Assembly: GCA_000827495.1 (NCBI GenBank) | Contig: KN817544.1 | Location: forward strand, 386,944 to 416,662 | DNA: 29,719 nt | Direction: 5' to 3' | Source: Hypholoma sublateritium FD-334 SS-4 | Taxonomy: Eukaryota; Basidiomycota; Agaricomycetes; Agaricales; Strophariaceae | Part shown: positions 1 through 9,663 of the stretch, in pieces | How the letters are laid out: every line of letters begins with the position of its first letter | Position numbering within the stretch: the first letter of the stretch is position 1 | Program-made: the position numbers and the translations under genes | Notes under the pieces: model-generated | Database searches by the model: none | Told to the model about the DNA's origin: nothing | Seen by the model: only the letters and a program-made list of their open reading frames with translations

Positions 1-1197
1 GACGGCGTGCTGGAATGTGAGATATTTGTAGTGGCAATGTTCTAAATAACATAACTCTGCACCAAAGAACCTCTTTGTGGATAGGCGGATCCTCAGGGAT
101 GAATTACTGTGCGGGAGGAAGCGGATTCACGGCGGCGGGCGCAACTGGCAAATATGATACTAAGATTAGATCTGTGATGTCATACTCTGACATATGGAAA
201 TCACATAACCACGTACTTTAAAAATAAGCGTACGGTGACGCAGCGACCGGCGGAATGGGAGGGGCGGGTGTGCGAGAAGATTCTGTTAGGGGTGTAATCC
301 ATATGCGCTTCTGGCAGCCCAAAGGGATCCGCTGGTCTGTCGTGTGATTCTCGCGACACACAAAGATGTATCTAGTATTCACGCGCATAGCGCGGGGTGC
401 AAATGTGTGCGGGTGTGCTGTGCAGTGTGAGATAGCCTACGTATACTTATGTTGAGGGTAGTATTCATTAGGATCTTTGAGAGCAGAGTCCTTACAGGAC
501 ATTTCTGCGAAATGGAGGACGGAAGCGGAACTTGATGGACAGGTTCCAGACCAAACTCAATCTCGATGCAGGTATACCGGCATCACAATCAAGAAGTTCT
601 CGCGGTGTGTTTCAAGCTAATTTATGTAAGTACCGTCTGTGTGTTTTTCACGTCGGAGAGATACATACAGTATAATAGACTATACACCTACTCCTCAGTG
701 AATTTAAATGGTGAGGAATACCCAGCACACCATGTCTTTGTGCCTGCAGTGCAGGAAGAATTATCAGCAGATGGGGAGGGTGGCTGCAGAGAATTTGGGC
801 ATATGAGGTTCCTGAGCTAAACGGCTGATGTAGATATGCCCGTGCAATATTGAATTATGACACACACATCTGTGCTAGTATTTTAGGTTGTTAGGGGGAA
901 AAACATTATGCATAATTCTTTGAAAGACAGAATATCTACTCTATCTCAAACGGAGCTTACTATACACCTGCATAGGCTGTTTGTTTTCATTCCTAATACT
1001 ATATGGGCTGCATGGAGTGTGCAGCAGTGCAGACACGAGAGCAGTACGGATGCGAGAGATCTCCGAGAATAAACCCGAGAAGATGTCGTAAAGTTGCTTT
1101 CTTTAGCGCATGTGAGAATTTTTGATGCAGGTGCGGAATCGGTAAAGGAGGACGGGGATCTCAGGTGTGTTTGTCTGCGTGTGGCAGGCTAGACGTG
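1..1197. other. No recognisable gene (5' end of window)
   Basis: About 1.2 kb of mixed composition. The longest open frame is a short 84-codon stretch at 566-820 (+), which resembles nothing I know and contains a GTAAGT that could equally be a splice donor. I see no rRNA, tRNA or transposase sequence. It may be intergenic DNA or the 5' region of the multi-exon transcript that follows. Confidence 0.5.
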
Positions 1198-1203
1198 TAT
1201 AAA
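1198..1203 (+). promoter_or_regulatory. TATA-box-like TATAAA
   Basis: TATAAA lies 75 bp upstream of the ATG at 1278, which begins the spliced frame of the module array. The spacing suits a fungal core promoter. Single-motif evidence only. Confidence 0.35.
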
Positions 1204-1277
1204 GAGGCGAGGGGATGCAGAGGTTGCTGCATTCCCCCCTCGTATCTGTGGTCGTATTTATGCCCCTCCGCAAAGTG

Positions 1278-2891
1278 ATGTACCTCCTTTCATATGCTCC
1301 TACACCTCGTCATCATGCATCACCTTTGCCGTGAGTTGTATACTGTTTTCTCTGGTCAATCAAATCTAATTACATATTCAAGCATCCGCCAAACACCTAT
1401 ATCCTGCCGGCCAATAGGTACTTGTCACCAAGTAGCCGCCTTTATCTGGTAAGTCATTTATATTCTATTGATGATTCTAATTACATATTTTATCATCTGC
1501 CTGCAGCTTGTGTAGCTGCATAAGCACTCAGATTTCCTGTCATGCTGTCTCGTGAGTTGCATATCTTCTTTGTTGGTGCGTAAAGTCTAATTACATATTT
1601 AAGCGCCCACCAAACACCTGAGAAGCATGTGCATCATCGCACACACTGTCTCGTGAGTTCTGCATGCCCTTTGTTGGCGCGTGAAATCTAATTACATATT
1701 TAAGCGCCCGCCAAACACCCTGGTGCCACGGTATTCCTGTCTCGGTACCATGAATTCCGCATGCAGTGTTTGGTAAGTTGCTCGATTCTCGTGGGTGTCA
1801 AAATCTAATTCTATATTCAGATGTCCAGCAAACGCCCCAAAGGCTCTATATCCCTGCCAAATCAACTTGTCCCAGCACTGCAAGATGTACCAGGAAGTTC
1901 ATCACACATCCGTCACCTGCACCAGCTCCCGGAGTGCAAATATCAGTAAGCAATCATTCTATTCCATTTTCGCAAGGTCGGAATATCTAATTACATATTT
2001 AGACATCCGCCAAACACCTTTGCGCTGCCACCTCTACAGAAATTCATGCGCATGTCACTTCCTCCATGCAGCACAAAGACACCTTTTACTGCATGTTGAA
2101 GCACCTGCACCGGCCCCCGCACACAGAAATACAGTAAGTAAACAATATAGTCAGTTTTGCGAGGTCAGAAAATCTAATTACATATATAGCCGTCTGCCAA
2201 ACGCCTTTGCGGTGATGCATTTGTGCTGATATTCAAGTGCACGCCGTTCCCGCGCCGTCTCGTGAGTGCTTAATATTTTTATAGGAGCGGTGAATCTAAT
2301 TCAATCTTCCCGCAGACACCCATGTTCTTGTTGTATTGCTACACGCACGGTAAGTGTCATAAATGTATTTTTGGCTATGCCGTTTCTAATATTGTGCCAG
2401 CAGATCTATTCCAACTGTCAAGTACTCTCGCCTCTGAATCATGCAGAATCAGGTTTATTAAAGTATGTCTTATTTTCATTTTACCATGGTGTACCTGACT
2501 GTATTTGCAGAGATTGTACAGGAGGAGCGCATGAGATGGGACATGTACTCTGCGCGTGTGGGATCAAGTGAGTCTATTAATAGAATTACATCACGACATG
2601 CCTGATTTCGAGACTACCCAGGAGAAAGACTTGTAGAGTCTACAAAATTCATGCAGACAGTAAAGAGTCGCAAAAAATACACAAGAATTGCTCATGGTAT
2701 GTTCTATTTATTTATTGAAATATGGCTCTACTTACTGTGTTTTTAGCTGTACGGCACATGGGTACACGATGGACTTGCACAGTGCGTATTCAAATTATTC
2801 GGGTCCTGATACATGCTGTGGCGGGGAGGACCCGCCACGGCTTTTTATTTTACTGGCCTTCGGGCGGGGAGAACCCTTGGCCGTACGATAA
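1278..2891 (+). CDS. Orphan 13-exon gene built from repeated exon/intron modules; one junction stop
   Basis: I do not recognise the product. Proposed exons are 1278-1330, 1383-1448, 1507-1551, 1604-1652, 1705-1772, 1821-1945, 2003-2133, 2190-2261, 2316-2349, 2404-2452, 2511-2567, 2613-2696 and 2747-2891. Together they total 978 nt (326 codons) ending in TAA. Introns are 45-58 bp. Most have GTRAGT donors and a TCTAAT branch-like motif. Frame is kept over all twelve junctions, except that exon 5 (ending TG) joined to exon 6 (starting A) creates TGA at codon 94. The frame therefore encodes either a 93-residue peptide rich in Cys and His, or a broken or misread longer protein. The intron-10 donor (GTTTAT at 2453) was chosen because it keeps the frame; the stronger GTATGT at 2463 does not. 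Related exons are read in different frames, which argues against a conserved repeat domain. Alternatives are a non-coding spliced RNA or a decayed gene. Confidence 0.4.
1331..2403 (+). repeat. Tandem array of related intron/exon modules
   Basis: Nine intron-like units start at 1331, 1449, 1552, 1653, 1773, 1946, 2134, 2262 and 2350, and a more diverged one lies near 2453-2510. Each has a GTGAGT, GTAAGT or GTAAGC start and a core close to TCTAATTACATATTTAAG. In six units the following exon starts with a version of CGCCCGCCAAACACC. Spacing runs from about 90 to 190 bp. Homology runs across the 3' splice site into the exon, so the unit of duplication was intron plus exon rather than intron alone. 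Units 3 and 4 (1552-1620 and 1653-1720) are the most alike. Confidence 0.85.
2818..2838. other. Perfect 8-bp hairpin
   Basis: GTGGCGGG at 2818-2825 and CCCGCCAC at 2831-2838 form a perfect stem around the 5-base loop GAGGA, followed by a T-rich run. A second, weaker GC stem follows at about 2856-2881. Both lie inside the last exon of the proposed orphan gene, near its stop. Possible 3'-end structure; function unknown. Confidence 0.6.
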
Positions 2892-3001
2892 ATAAAAGAG
2901 GGAAGACCGCTGCGAAGAAGCCTCTTTTTGGCGTTTATTAATAGAAATTGCCTTTTTAGGCCACTTCTTATGTCATCACAGTTGGCTCGTTCGTCACTGG
3001 A

Positions 3002-3402
3002 CCAAGTGCGTCCGGCGCTACGTACTCGCTGCTAGTGCGCACAGGGGCTCTGGACCACCCGGGCGGGGCGGACTGGTACCCATTCAGTGGTGCCCGCCCC
3101 ATGGGTCGCAGGCAAAGGCTAAACTACGCGCGGGATCAGCGCGCTTCCCGTTGGCGAAGCGACTGTATGGCACCGAGCTTAAGGGCGGCGCCCGCCGTTC
3201 GCCGGTGCGCCCGCGGTCGCGCGGGGCGACCGGGAAAGGGCGCGCGCCTGCGTGCAGGGACGCGGCGATTGCGCGGCGGGCTGCGTGCGCGGGAAGGGCC
3301 CCGAGGGAAGGGAAGCGCAGGCGCGGCCGCTTCGGGCAGCGCAGGTGCCCAGCGTGGCGATAGGGGGCAGGCGCGCGGATCCCCCGTTCGGGCNCACGGC
3401 GG
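3002..3402 (+). repeat. Dispersed GC-rich repeat, copy A (inverse of copy B)
   Basis: About 400 bp from CCAAGTGCGTCC to CACGGCG matches, in inverted orientation, the sequence at 21857-22286. By eye the core is roughly 95% identical. Copy A lacks about 24 bp present in copy B near the start and about 18 bp near 3360, and has an extra 8 bp near 3240. These indels destroy any shared frame, so the 144-codon frame in it is not a gene. It ends about 150 bp upstream of the RGS start codon and may lie in that gene's promoter. I find no transposase, poly-A tail or clear target duplication. The family is unidentified. Confidence 0.85.
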
Positions 3403-3555
3403 GNACGGCGGCGCGTGTGTGTGCAGACTTCCATGCCGGCTGCCTCGCGCTATACTTGGCTCGCGGTAGGCGCCGGCCATGTATCCATATCGGGCTAGTT
3501 CGGCTCCCCGCTCCTTATTATCTCCCAGCCAGCAGCAGCTGCGTGCCCTGCACCG

Positions 3556-6141
3556 ATGCCTCCCCCGGCGCACCAGCCGCAGCCCCGCACCTACTCCATC
3601 ACAATCCGCGCGCTGCTCGCGCTCCCGGTGAGTCGACTGCTCGCTGTGCATGCCGGGCGCTGACCCGCGCAGTTCCGGATATGCAACCCCCCGCCCGCCG
3701 TCGGCAAGGTCCGCTCGTGCGGAGGTGCGTGCTCTCTTCGTCGTCTGGGCTGCTGCTGACGGGCGCAGTGACCCCGCTCATCGACGTCCGCCTCGAGGAC
3801 ATCCTCGACCGCCAGCACCTCCCGCCCCTCGGTGCGTGTCCCCCATTCGCCCTGCGCCCCCGCTGACCCCACACAGGCCTCAAGGACTTTGAGGTGCCCC
3901 CCATCCCCCTCACGATTCCCCCCGCTGACATCCCCCAGGAATGGCTGCTGTTCGTCGAGATGAGCCCCGAGAACCTGTGCGTCCCCCTCCGATCTGCACG
4001 CACTGGCCCCTGACGCCCAGCACAGCTACTTCATCCTGTGGCTGCGCGAGTACAAGCAGCGCTANGCCCAGTGGCAGTCCCAGACCGCCTTCCACCGCCG
4101 CACCCAGCCCCCCGCCCCCACACCCGACGACCCGCCGCCCAGCGCGCACCTCGCGATGTTCTTCGCCCGCGCGAAGCAGACGTTCTTCACCCCTGGGTCA
4201 GCATACGAGCTCAACCTCGCCTCGTCCCTCCTCGCNCCCCTGCACCGCCCCGACGCCCCCGCGCACCCGCCCCCATCGGCGCTGCGCGCCGTCGAGCGCG
4301 ACACGTACGCCTCGCTCGACGCCTCGCGCGCCCGCTTCGTCCACGCGCAGCTGAACAACGTCGGCTCCCGCCGCGTGCTGTGCGGCATCCTCGCCGGCGT
4401 CGTGTTCTGCCTCGTCGGCGGCGCCGCCCCGCTCGCCGCGCTCTTCGCAAGAGGCGGGGCGCGGTGGGCGAGGCTGGCGGCGNTGCCTGGGCTGTGGGCG
4501 GGGCTGACGGTGCTGTTCGCGAGCATCAACGGAATCTGCATGGGCGTGTACATCTTCGGCGACCTGCGCCAGCTGCGCCGCTTTGAGCTCGCGCGCCCGC
4601 GCATATCGCGCCCGAGGCCTCTCCCCCCGTTCGCGCCCATCGCGCAGGTCGCCGACGCCGCCCACTCCCACTCCGCCCCTTCCCACTCTAACCCATCGCA
4701 CACCAACACCAAGATCCTGCGCTCGCCCTCCGCCGCGAGCCTCGCCACATTCACCAGCGCCGGCTCCGCGGACGGCATCCACATCTCGCCCGAGTACTTC
4801 GACGCCGACGCAGCCGCGGACGACGCCCGCGGCGACCTCTACGCGCCGCGCCCCGAGAGTGCGCTCGACTGGGACGGCGGCGGGCTCATCGACCTCGCCG
4901 TGCTGCGGGACACGGCGTCGGCGTATGGCTCCGAACACGGGTCGACGGGGTCGATAAACGAGGAGGAGGAGGAAGGTTTAAGTGCGAGTGCGATTGGGCA
5001 CGGCGCCGGCGGGCATGCGCCCCCGCTCCAGATCCCGCGCGTCCTCCCAGCGACGCGCTCCGTGCGCTCGGACTCGTCTGCGTCCGGCGCGAGCGACGCG
5101 ACGGTCTTCACGGGCACCGCGACGTTCATCCACGCGTTTGCGCTCTCCTCTCCCGACGCGGACGCTGACACCGATGCCCCGGCGCCGCGGCGTGCACATG
5201 GACACGCGCTGAATGCGCTGGGGGGTTTAGGGGCGGATGGGGATGGGAATGGTGAGGACGGGGGTGAGGAGGAGGANGACGACGCCGCGCTCGCACGCGC
5301 GATCGCGCGCCCGGCGAAGCACCAGCGGATCGCGCCGTTCGACTTTGACGGGCTGCCGGAGTGGGGCGGGGGCGTGCGTGCGCGGCACGCGCACCACAAC
5401 CACCACAACCACCACTCTCATCACCCTCATCACTCGCACAACAACCACTCACACCAACATGAACACCAAAATCAACACCAAAATCAACACCCGCACGCAT
5501 ACATCCAGCACGACAGCCCCGCGCTCCCCACCCCACCCGCCCCAGTCGCCCCCGCGCGCCTGCGCGGCCTGCGCGGTGCGCTCGCGCGCATGCAGGAGCG
5601 CTGCGGGCTCGAGCGGCGCAGGCTGCAGGTCGGCTTCCTCGAGCGCGCGTCGGGCTCGGGCCCAAGAGACGTAGGTGAGAGAGGGGCGAGGGAGATGGAG
5701 CCGCATTGGAGCAGTGCCTATTGGCGCGGCGAGATGGGCGTCGGCGAGATGGGCATGGGCGGTGGCGATGGGATGGGCGTGGGGATGAGCGGAAGGAGGA
5801 GCGCGGACTCGGAGAAGACGCACATGGGCGACGGCGAGCCCGGGCCCGCGGAGGCGTGGGCGCGCGATGTCGAGGCGAAGGGCGTGCATGGCTCCGGCTC
5901 CGGCGCGCGTCATTCTGGCGCGCACGGACCGAAGAGTGGGAGGGGCGGCAAGGCAAGACGGGAGAAGGGCAAGCACGACTGGTGGCGCAGCGTGCCCGCG
6001 TTCGCCGTCCCGCTCGCGCGCGTGCTCGCGCCCGCCGTCGTGCGCGCGCACTGGGAGATCGTCGTGCGCAGCGCGGCGCTCGCCGCGCTCGTGTCGGTGC
6101 TCGTGCTCGTTGTGGTGCTCGCGGTGCCCGTGCCCGCCTGA
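3556..6141 (+). CDS. RGS-domain transmembrane protein (Rax1-like)
   Basis: Likely regulates G-protein signalling or cell polarity at the membrane. Exons are 3556-3627, 3673-3724, 3769-3831, 3877-3893, 3939-3976 and 4026-6141. They give 2358 nt and 785 residues, with introns of 44-49 bp. The five upstream exons rebuild the start of an RGS box: residues about 60-95 contain LKDFEEWLLF, then SPENLYFILWL, then REYKQRY. The box continues to about residue 190 with AMFFARAKQTFF. Two hydrophobic segments follow (about 198-221 and 235-258), then a long low-complexity region with a His/Asn-rich tract (535-576), and a last hydrophobic segment at the C-terminus (761-785). An N-terminal RGS box plus three membrane segments is the Rax1-type layout; the long linker is larger than in yeast Rax1. 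Three N bases fall in exon 6; the codon TAN at 4063 is assumed to be Tyr. GC content is very high, so long antisense frames here are shadows. Confidence 0.88.
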
Positions 6142-6497
6142 TACCCCTTTGGTTTTTTGTCTTTGCGCTTTGCGCTCTCGTCCCCATTTCGCCGCGCCGC
6201 GCCGAGCGCGCGCGCATGCCCACCCATACCGTCCCTGCTGATATCCCGCTTTTTATTCCCTGCTTCGTCTAGTGTACTGTACCACCACCACCGCTGCTGC
6301 TCTTTATTCCGCGTCCGTCTTTATTGCACCTGTTTCCATACGCATATTTCTCCTGTATTCTACGCCGTCTTCTCCCTGCTGGACCCTTCCCTTCCTTCCT
6401 CCTTTCCCTCCTTCCCTCCCATCCTCACCTATATACACACCATCGTACAGTGCGTCGCACCCCCACCCACCCTGTCCATACCGCGCCCGCCGACGCA

Positions 6498-6524
6498 CCA
6501 CAACACAACACAACACAACACACC
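6498..6524. repeat. Microsatellite (CAACA)n
   Basis: Imperfect run of CAACA units within the pyrimidine-rich 3' flank of the RGS gene. Confidence 0.8.
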
Positions 6525-6610
6525 ACAAAACGCAGCTCGCTTCCAATTCCACATCGCGATCGCTGCATCGTCCCCTTCAGCCCGTTGTCCGTCCGTCTCG
6601 CTGCATACTT

Positions 6611-6648
6611 ACCGTACCATACCATACCATACCATGCCATGCCATGCC
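6611..6648. repeat. Microsatellite (CCATA)n/(CCATG)n
   Basis: Consecutive CCATA pentamers pass directly into CCATG pentamers, so the array has two sub-types joined end to end. Confidence 0.85.
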
Positions 6649-6980
6649 AATATCATCATGCGCCCCGTCGCGCACTTTTACTGTTAGCCCCGTATCGCCT
6701 TCGGGTTGTTGGCCGGCTACTATCGCCGTGCGCACTACGAGCACTAAGTACTTTGCTTGGTCCGTAAGTCAAGTGCGCGCCGGGGTGCGGGGCGCTGGCG
6801 CCCGCGGACGGGCGGGCGTTGTGTTATTGTTGAATGCAGGCGCACTTTAGACGGGATGCACTTAGCGTTTGAAGGTGTAAGTTAAGTATACCGGCGACGT
6901 GATCTCCGTGCGCGCGTCGACGTTTTGATTGTTAAGTTGCCGGCCATTTCACTGGTTGACTGTGTATCGTCTGTCCTGTC

Positions 6981-7442
6981 TTCAGCAGCTGAGAGGCCAG
7001 ACATTCTCCTCAACTTTTCTCACTCTGCTAGTCAGGCAGCAATTGATGCTTACGATTCTATGCAGACGCGGGTGAGTGATTCTGACCGCATCATCGCGGT
7101 AGCACGCAAGGACGCCGGCCGGCCATAGTCCAAGGCACGACCGCTGGCCTGCGCGCCCGCTGCATTCAATCCCGCGACGCGCAATCGCCGCACCGGCGCC
7201 CAGAAGCAGCGCTGTCGCTCACTGGAAATGTTCGGTATGCCGTGTCCTCACTGCGGTGGTACCCAAGGACGCTCGGCGTGGCACTGGTGCAAGTAAGTAC
7301 ACCCAGCCTGGACGCCCGCTGCATTCACTCGCTCGACGCGCTATCGCCGCACCGGCGCCCAGAAGCGCTGTCGCGCGCTGGAAGGGGCAGCCCGCCGTGC
7401 AGTACGCCGTTTCTCTGGCGGGCGTGTGCCCGTCGCTGAATT
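6981..7442 (+). CDS. Possible spliced gene with duplicated segment and CPHC motif
   Basis: Not recognised. A GTGAGT...AG intron at 7072-7128 joins an upstream open stretch (6986-7071) in phase to 7129-7292, which carries CPHCGGTQGRSAWHWC, a C-x2-C pattern that could bind zinc. GTAAGT follows at 7293. A diverged copy of 7146-7227 lies at 7307-7383. In the same genomic frame both copies keep RRTGAQK(Q)RCR and a following A/S-LE, and the second copy stays open to a TAG in the ATATAG at 7469-7474. A frame-preserving duplication suggests coding, but the start codon, the end and the exon after 7293 are unclear. It may be a pseudogene. Confidence 0.3.
7146..7383 (+). repeat. Diverged direct duplication (two ~80-bp copies)
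   Basis: Copies at about 7146-7227 and 7307-7383 share CCCGCTGCATTCA and then CGCCGCACCGGCGCCCAGAA; the second lacks three bases (AGC). The offset of 159 bp is a multiple of three. Confidence 0.8.
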
Positions 7443-9663
7443 AATATCTGTATGCTTCGTCTGCGCCATATAGGTCAGGAGACCACACGCGGGCACCGCG
7501 CTCGCACGGTACGCCCGTACGTTCTTCTTTTTCTTTCTTTTGTCTTCCGTATACACGCCGACAGCAGCTCACGCCTTCTGCGCGGTATGTATTCCTGGCA
7601 TGCCACCCAGCGGTATTTTAGGCGGGCTGGCTTCGACGAGCTATATCCATCCGCGCGGTGTGCTTCTAGCGCGCGATTGTGGGACGCCGACCTGTGCATG
7701 ACGCGGGGATCTGGGGCTCTGCAGCTTCTGCGCCGTGTTTTCCGCCTCTGTATTTTAGGCGGCGGGACACGGGAGCCTACGCGTCGGCGTGCGGACGCGC
7801 GCTGCTCGGCTCCGCACGCGCCGTGTGTACGGGGGAGGCGCCGGCCGGCGTCGATTCGACGTCGGAAACGGCGCCTTCCTTTCTAGGCAGAACGTTTATG
7901 TCTCCCTTATCGCGGCAAGAGTACAGCCTCGCATTTTATTTCGGTGCGCTGGTGCTGCGGCGAAGACGAAGACGAAGACGACGCCTAGATATGCATTGCA
8001 CATATGTGACTTAATTTATCCGGCGCTTTTGTTCGCCCGGGAACATATTTTGTGATTCTGTGATGGACGGATGGACGGGTGGGTGATGCAAGGGTGATGG
8101 CAGAATTGAAAAGATGAATGCTGAATAATGCATGGCGAATTGAGGTGCCTTTGCAATCGCGGGTTTGGTGGGAAGGGCACGATAGTCGCCAAAACATGCA
8201 CGGAGGGACCAGTGCAGTGGGAACGCGCGCAGGACCCGTTGCGCCTGCTGACCGTATCCATATACATCCCCCGCGCCTAAATGATAACGAAGAACCACCC
8301 CTAGCTCATTCCGCGATATGAAGTATCCATAACGCCTATCCGTGCCCCACTTGTATGTAGTCTCATGCCCTGCGCCAAAAGACCCGTCCAGCCGACGCAC
8401 ATAAATAGCGCGCTGGCTGTTCGCTTTGCTGACTGAATGCACGCGTGCCGGAACATCGCCTCGACGATAGCAGTGAAATTTTTGGGGTGCACACGCACGG
8501 CCAACCAACCGTCAGACAGCACCTTCGGTGGTGACACTGACAGCTACTGACAGTTGGCTGAGGTTGGCTGTGCAGGGTGCCGAGTCGCCTGTTTCGACGC
8601 AAGTTGCTGTGACTTCACTAGAAATGCTGATATGTTTTCAACAAAGCCCGAGTTAAACACGACAAAAGCAAGTTCCGGAATGGTCCAACTTCGCCGCCAC
8701 CCCCCGCCGGTAGCTTCATAAACACGCGTGAGTTCGTCATCGTAGGTCATCGTCCGCACCGAGGCTGGCATGAGTGAGAAACGCCCCAAAGCCAAAATCA
8801 CACCAGAATAGCGCGCCGGCAGGCAGGTAGCCTCCCTGCGTCGCCGATGGCGTCAGATCGCCAGCAGCCCGCGTCACCTTCGCGGTCTCAGGGTGTCGCC
8901 AAGCCCTGCAGCTCACAATAGGCTGGCGCAGCCTAAGTGAAGGTGTGGGACGCCACGCCCTCGAGCCCACCCACGCCCGCCGTCGATGACGCGGTGCGGG
9001 CCGTATGCGGCCCGCACCGGACGGCGACTGGGCCACTGTTGCGCGCCACGCCCCGTACACAGCCAAAAGGGAGTGTGGCGCACTGGCACGCAGCGTCGCG
9101 TGCGCGTCAGAGGGTCGATCAGGATCAGCGCCCTCCCCGCATCGGCGCCGCCGCCACCCCCAACGAGCATGGCGTGCATTGCAATATCCGAATAACCATG
9201 CACGGGCCACGCACACAGGACTAGCGACTCCGACGAGCGGCTTCCGGGAACGTCCCCCGCATACATGAGACCCAGAAAGATTGCAGAAAGACACAAATTA
9301 AGCGGGAAGCGCTGAGTTCTTGGCTAGGACCGGAATATGCAAGAGAAGGGAAGACTTTTTGTTTTCGTGCACACCATGTTGCTGGGCCGTCGAATGCTGC
9401 TTCTAGTGTGCGCGTCACATTTGGCGTGCTCGAATTGGATGCTAGCAGTGCCTCGTACTTTGGGTTGTTACCCGGGGCGCTCCTCGAAGCGTACATAAGC
9501 CGAAATGTGGCGGCGACGTCTGACTGAATATGCCACAGCGACATGCACTAGCCCCGATGGTCCAGCCATGAAAAGTGGAGTTGTTTTGAACGACATCAAG
9601 CTTTTGCAAATCAAGTACAGGTGGAAGGAATAACAAAGGTCCTATAGCCGCAGGTTCCGCAGG
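7443..9663. other. GC-rich region, minus-strand open frames, no identified gene
   Basis: No family recognised. On the plus strand, intron-like pieces recur (GTATGT at 7585, and TATTTTAGGCGG at 7614 and again at 7751), but I cannot join them into a credible frame. On the minus strand, open stretches at about 9544-9221, 9296-8913, 8801-8544 and 8508-8011 look more protein-like than random GC frames, for example TYDDELTRVYEATGGGW and SIDE-by-side hydrophobic runs near 9290-9250. They lie in different frames and I could not link them with good splice sites. This may be a decayed or heavily spliced minus-strand gene. A short (GAAGAC)n run lies near 7960-7980. Confidence 0.3.
8992..9019. other. Perfect 12-bp GC hairpin
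   Basis: CGGTGCGGGCCG (8992-9003) and CGGCCCGCACCG (9008-9019) are perfect reverse complements around a TATG loop. Eleven of twelve pairs are G-C. Role unknown. Confidence 0.75.

Larger units (their letters stand above)
6142..6924. other. 3' flank of RGS gene, pyrimidine-rich, no gene seen
   Basis: C/T-rich sequence with short satellites follows the RGS stop codon. It probably holds the 3' UTR and an intergenic spacer. Open frames here come from simple repeats. Confidence 0.6.

Noticed and set aside
1795..2229. Unspliced 144-codon frame in the module array
   Set aside because: It runs through two clear GT-AG introns; the spliced model explains the repeated splice signals better.
3035..3469. 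144-codon frame in repeat A partly conserved in repeat B
   Set aside because: Indels between the copies shift the frame, so the shared start reflects DNA identity, not coding constraint.
5126..6223. 365-codon antisense open frame over the RGS gene
   Set aside because: Arg/Ala-rich shadow of a very GC-rich coding exon; no motif; the sense strand gives a coherent RGS protein.
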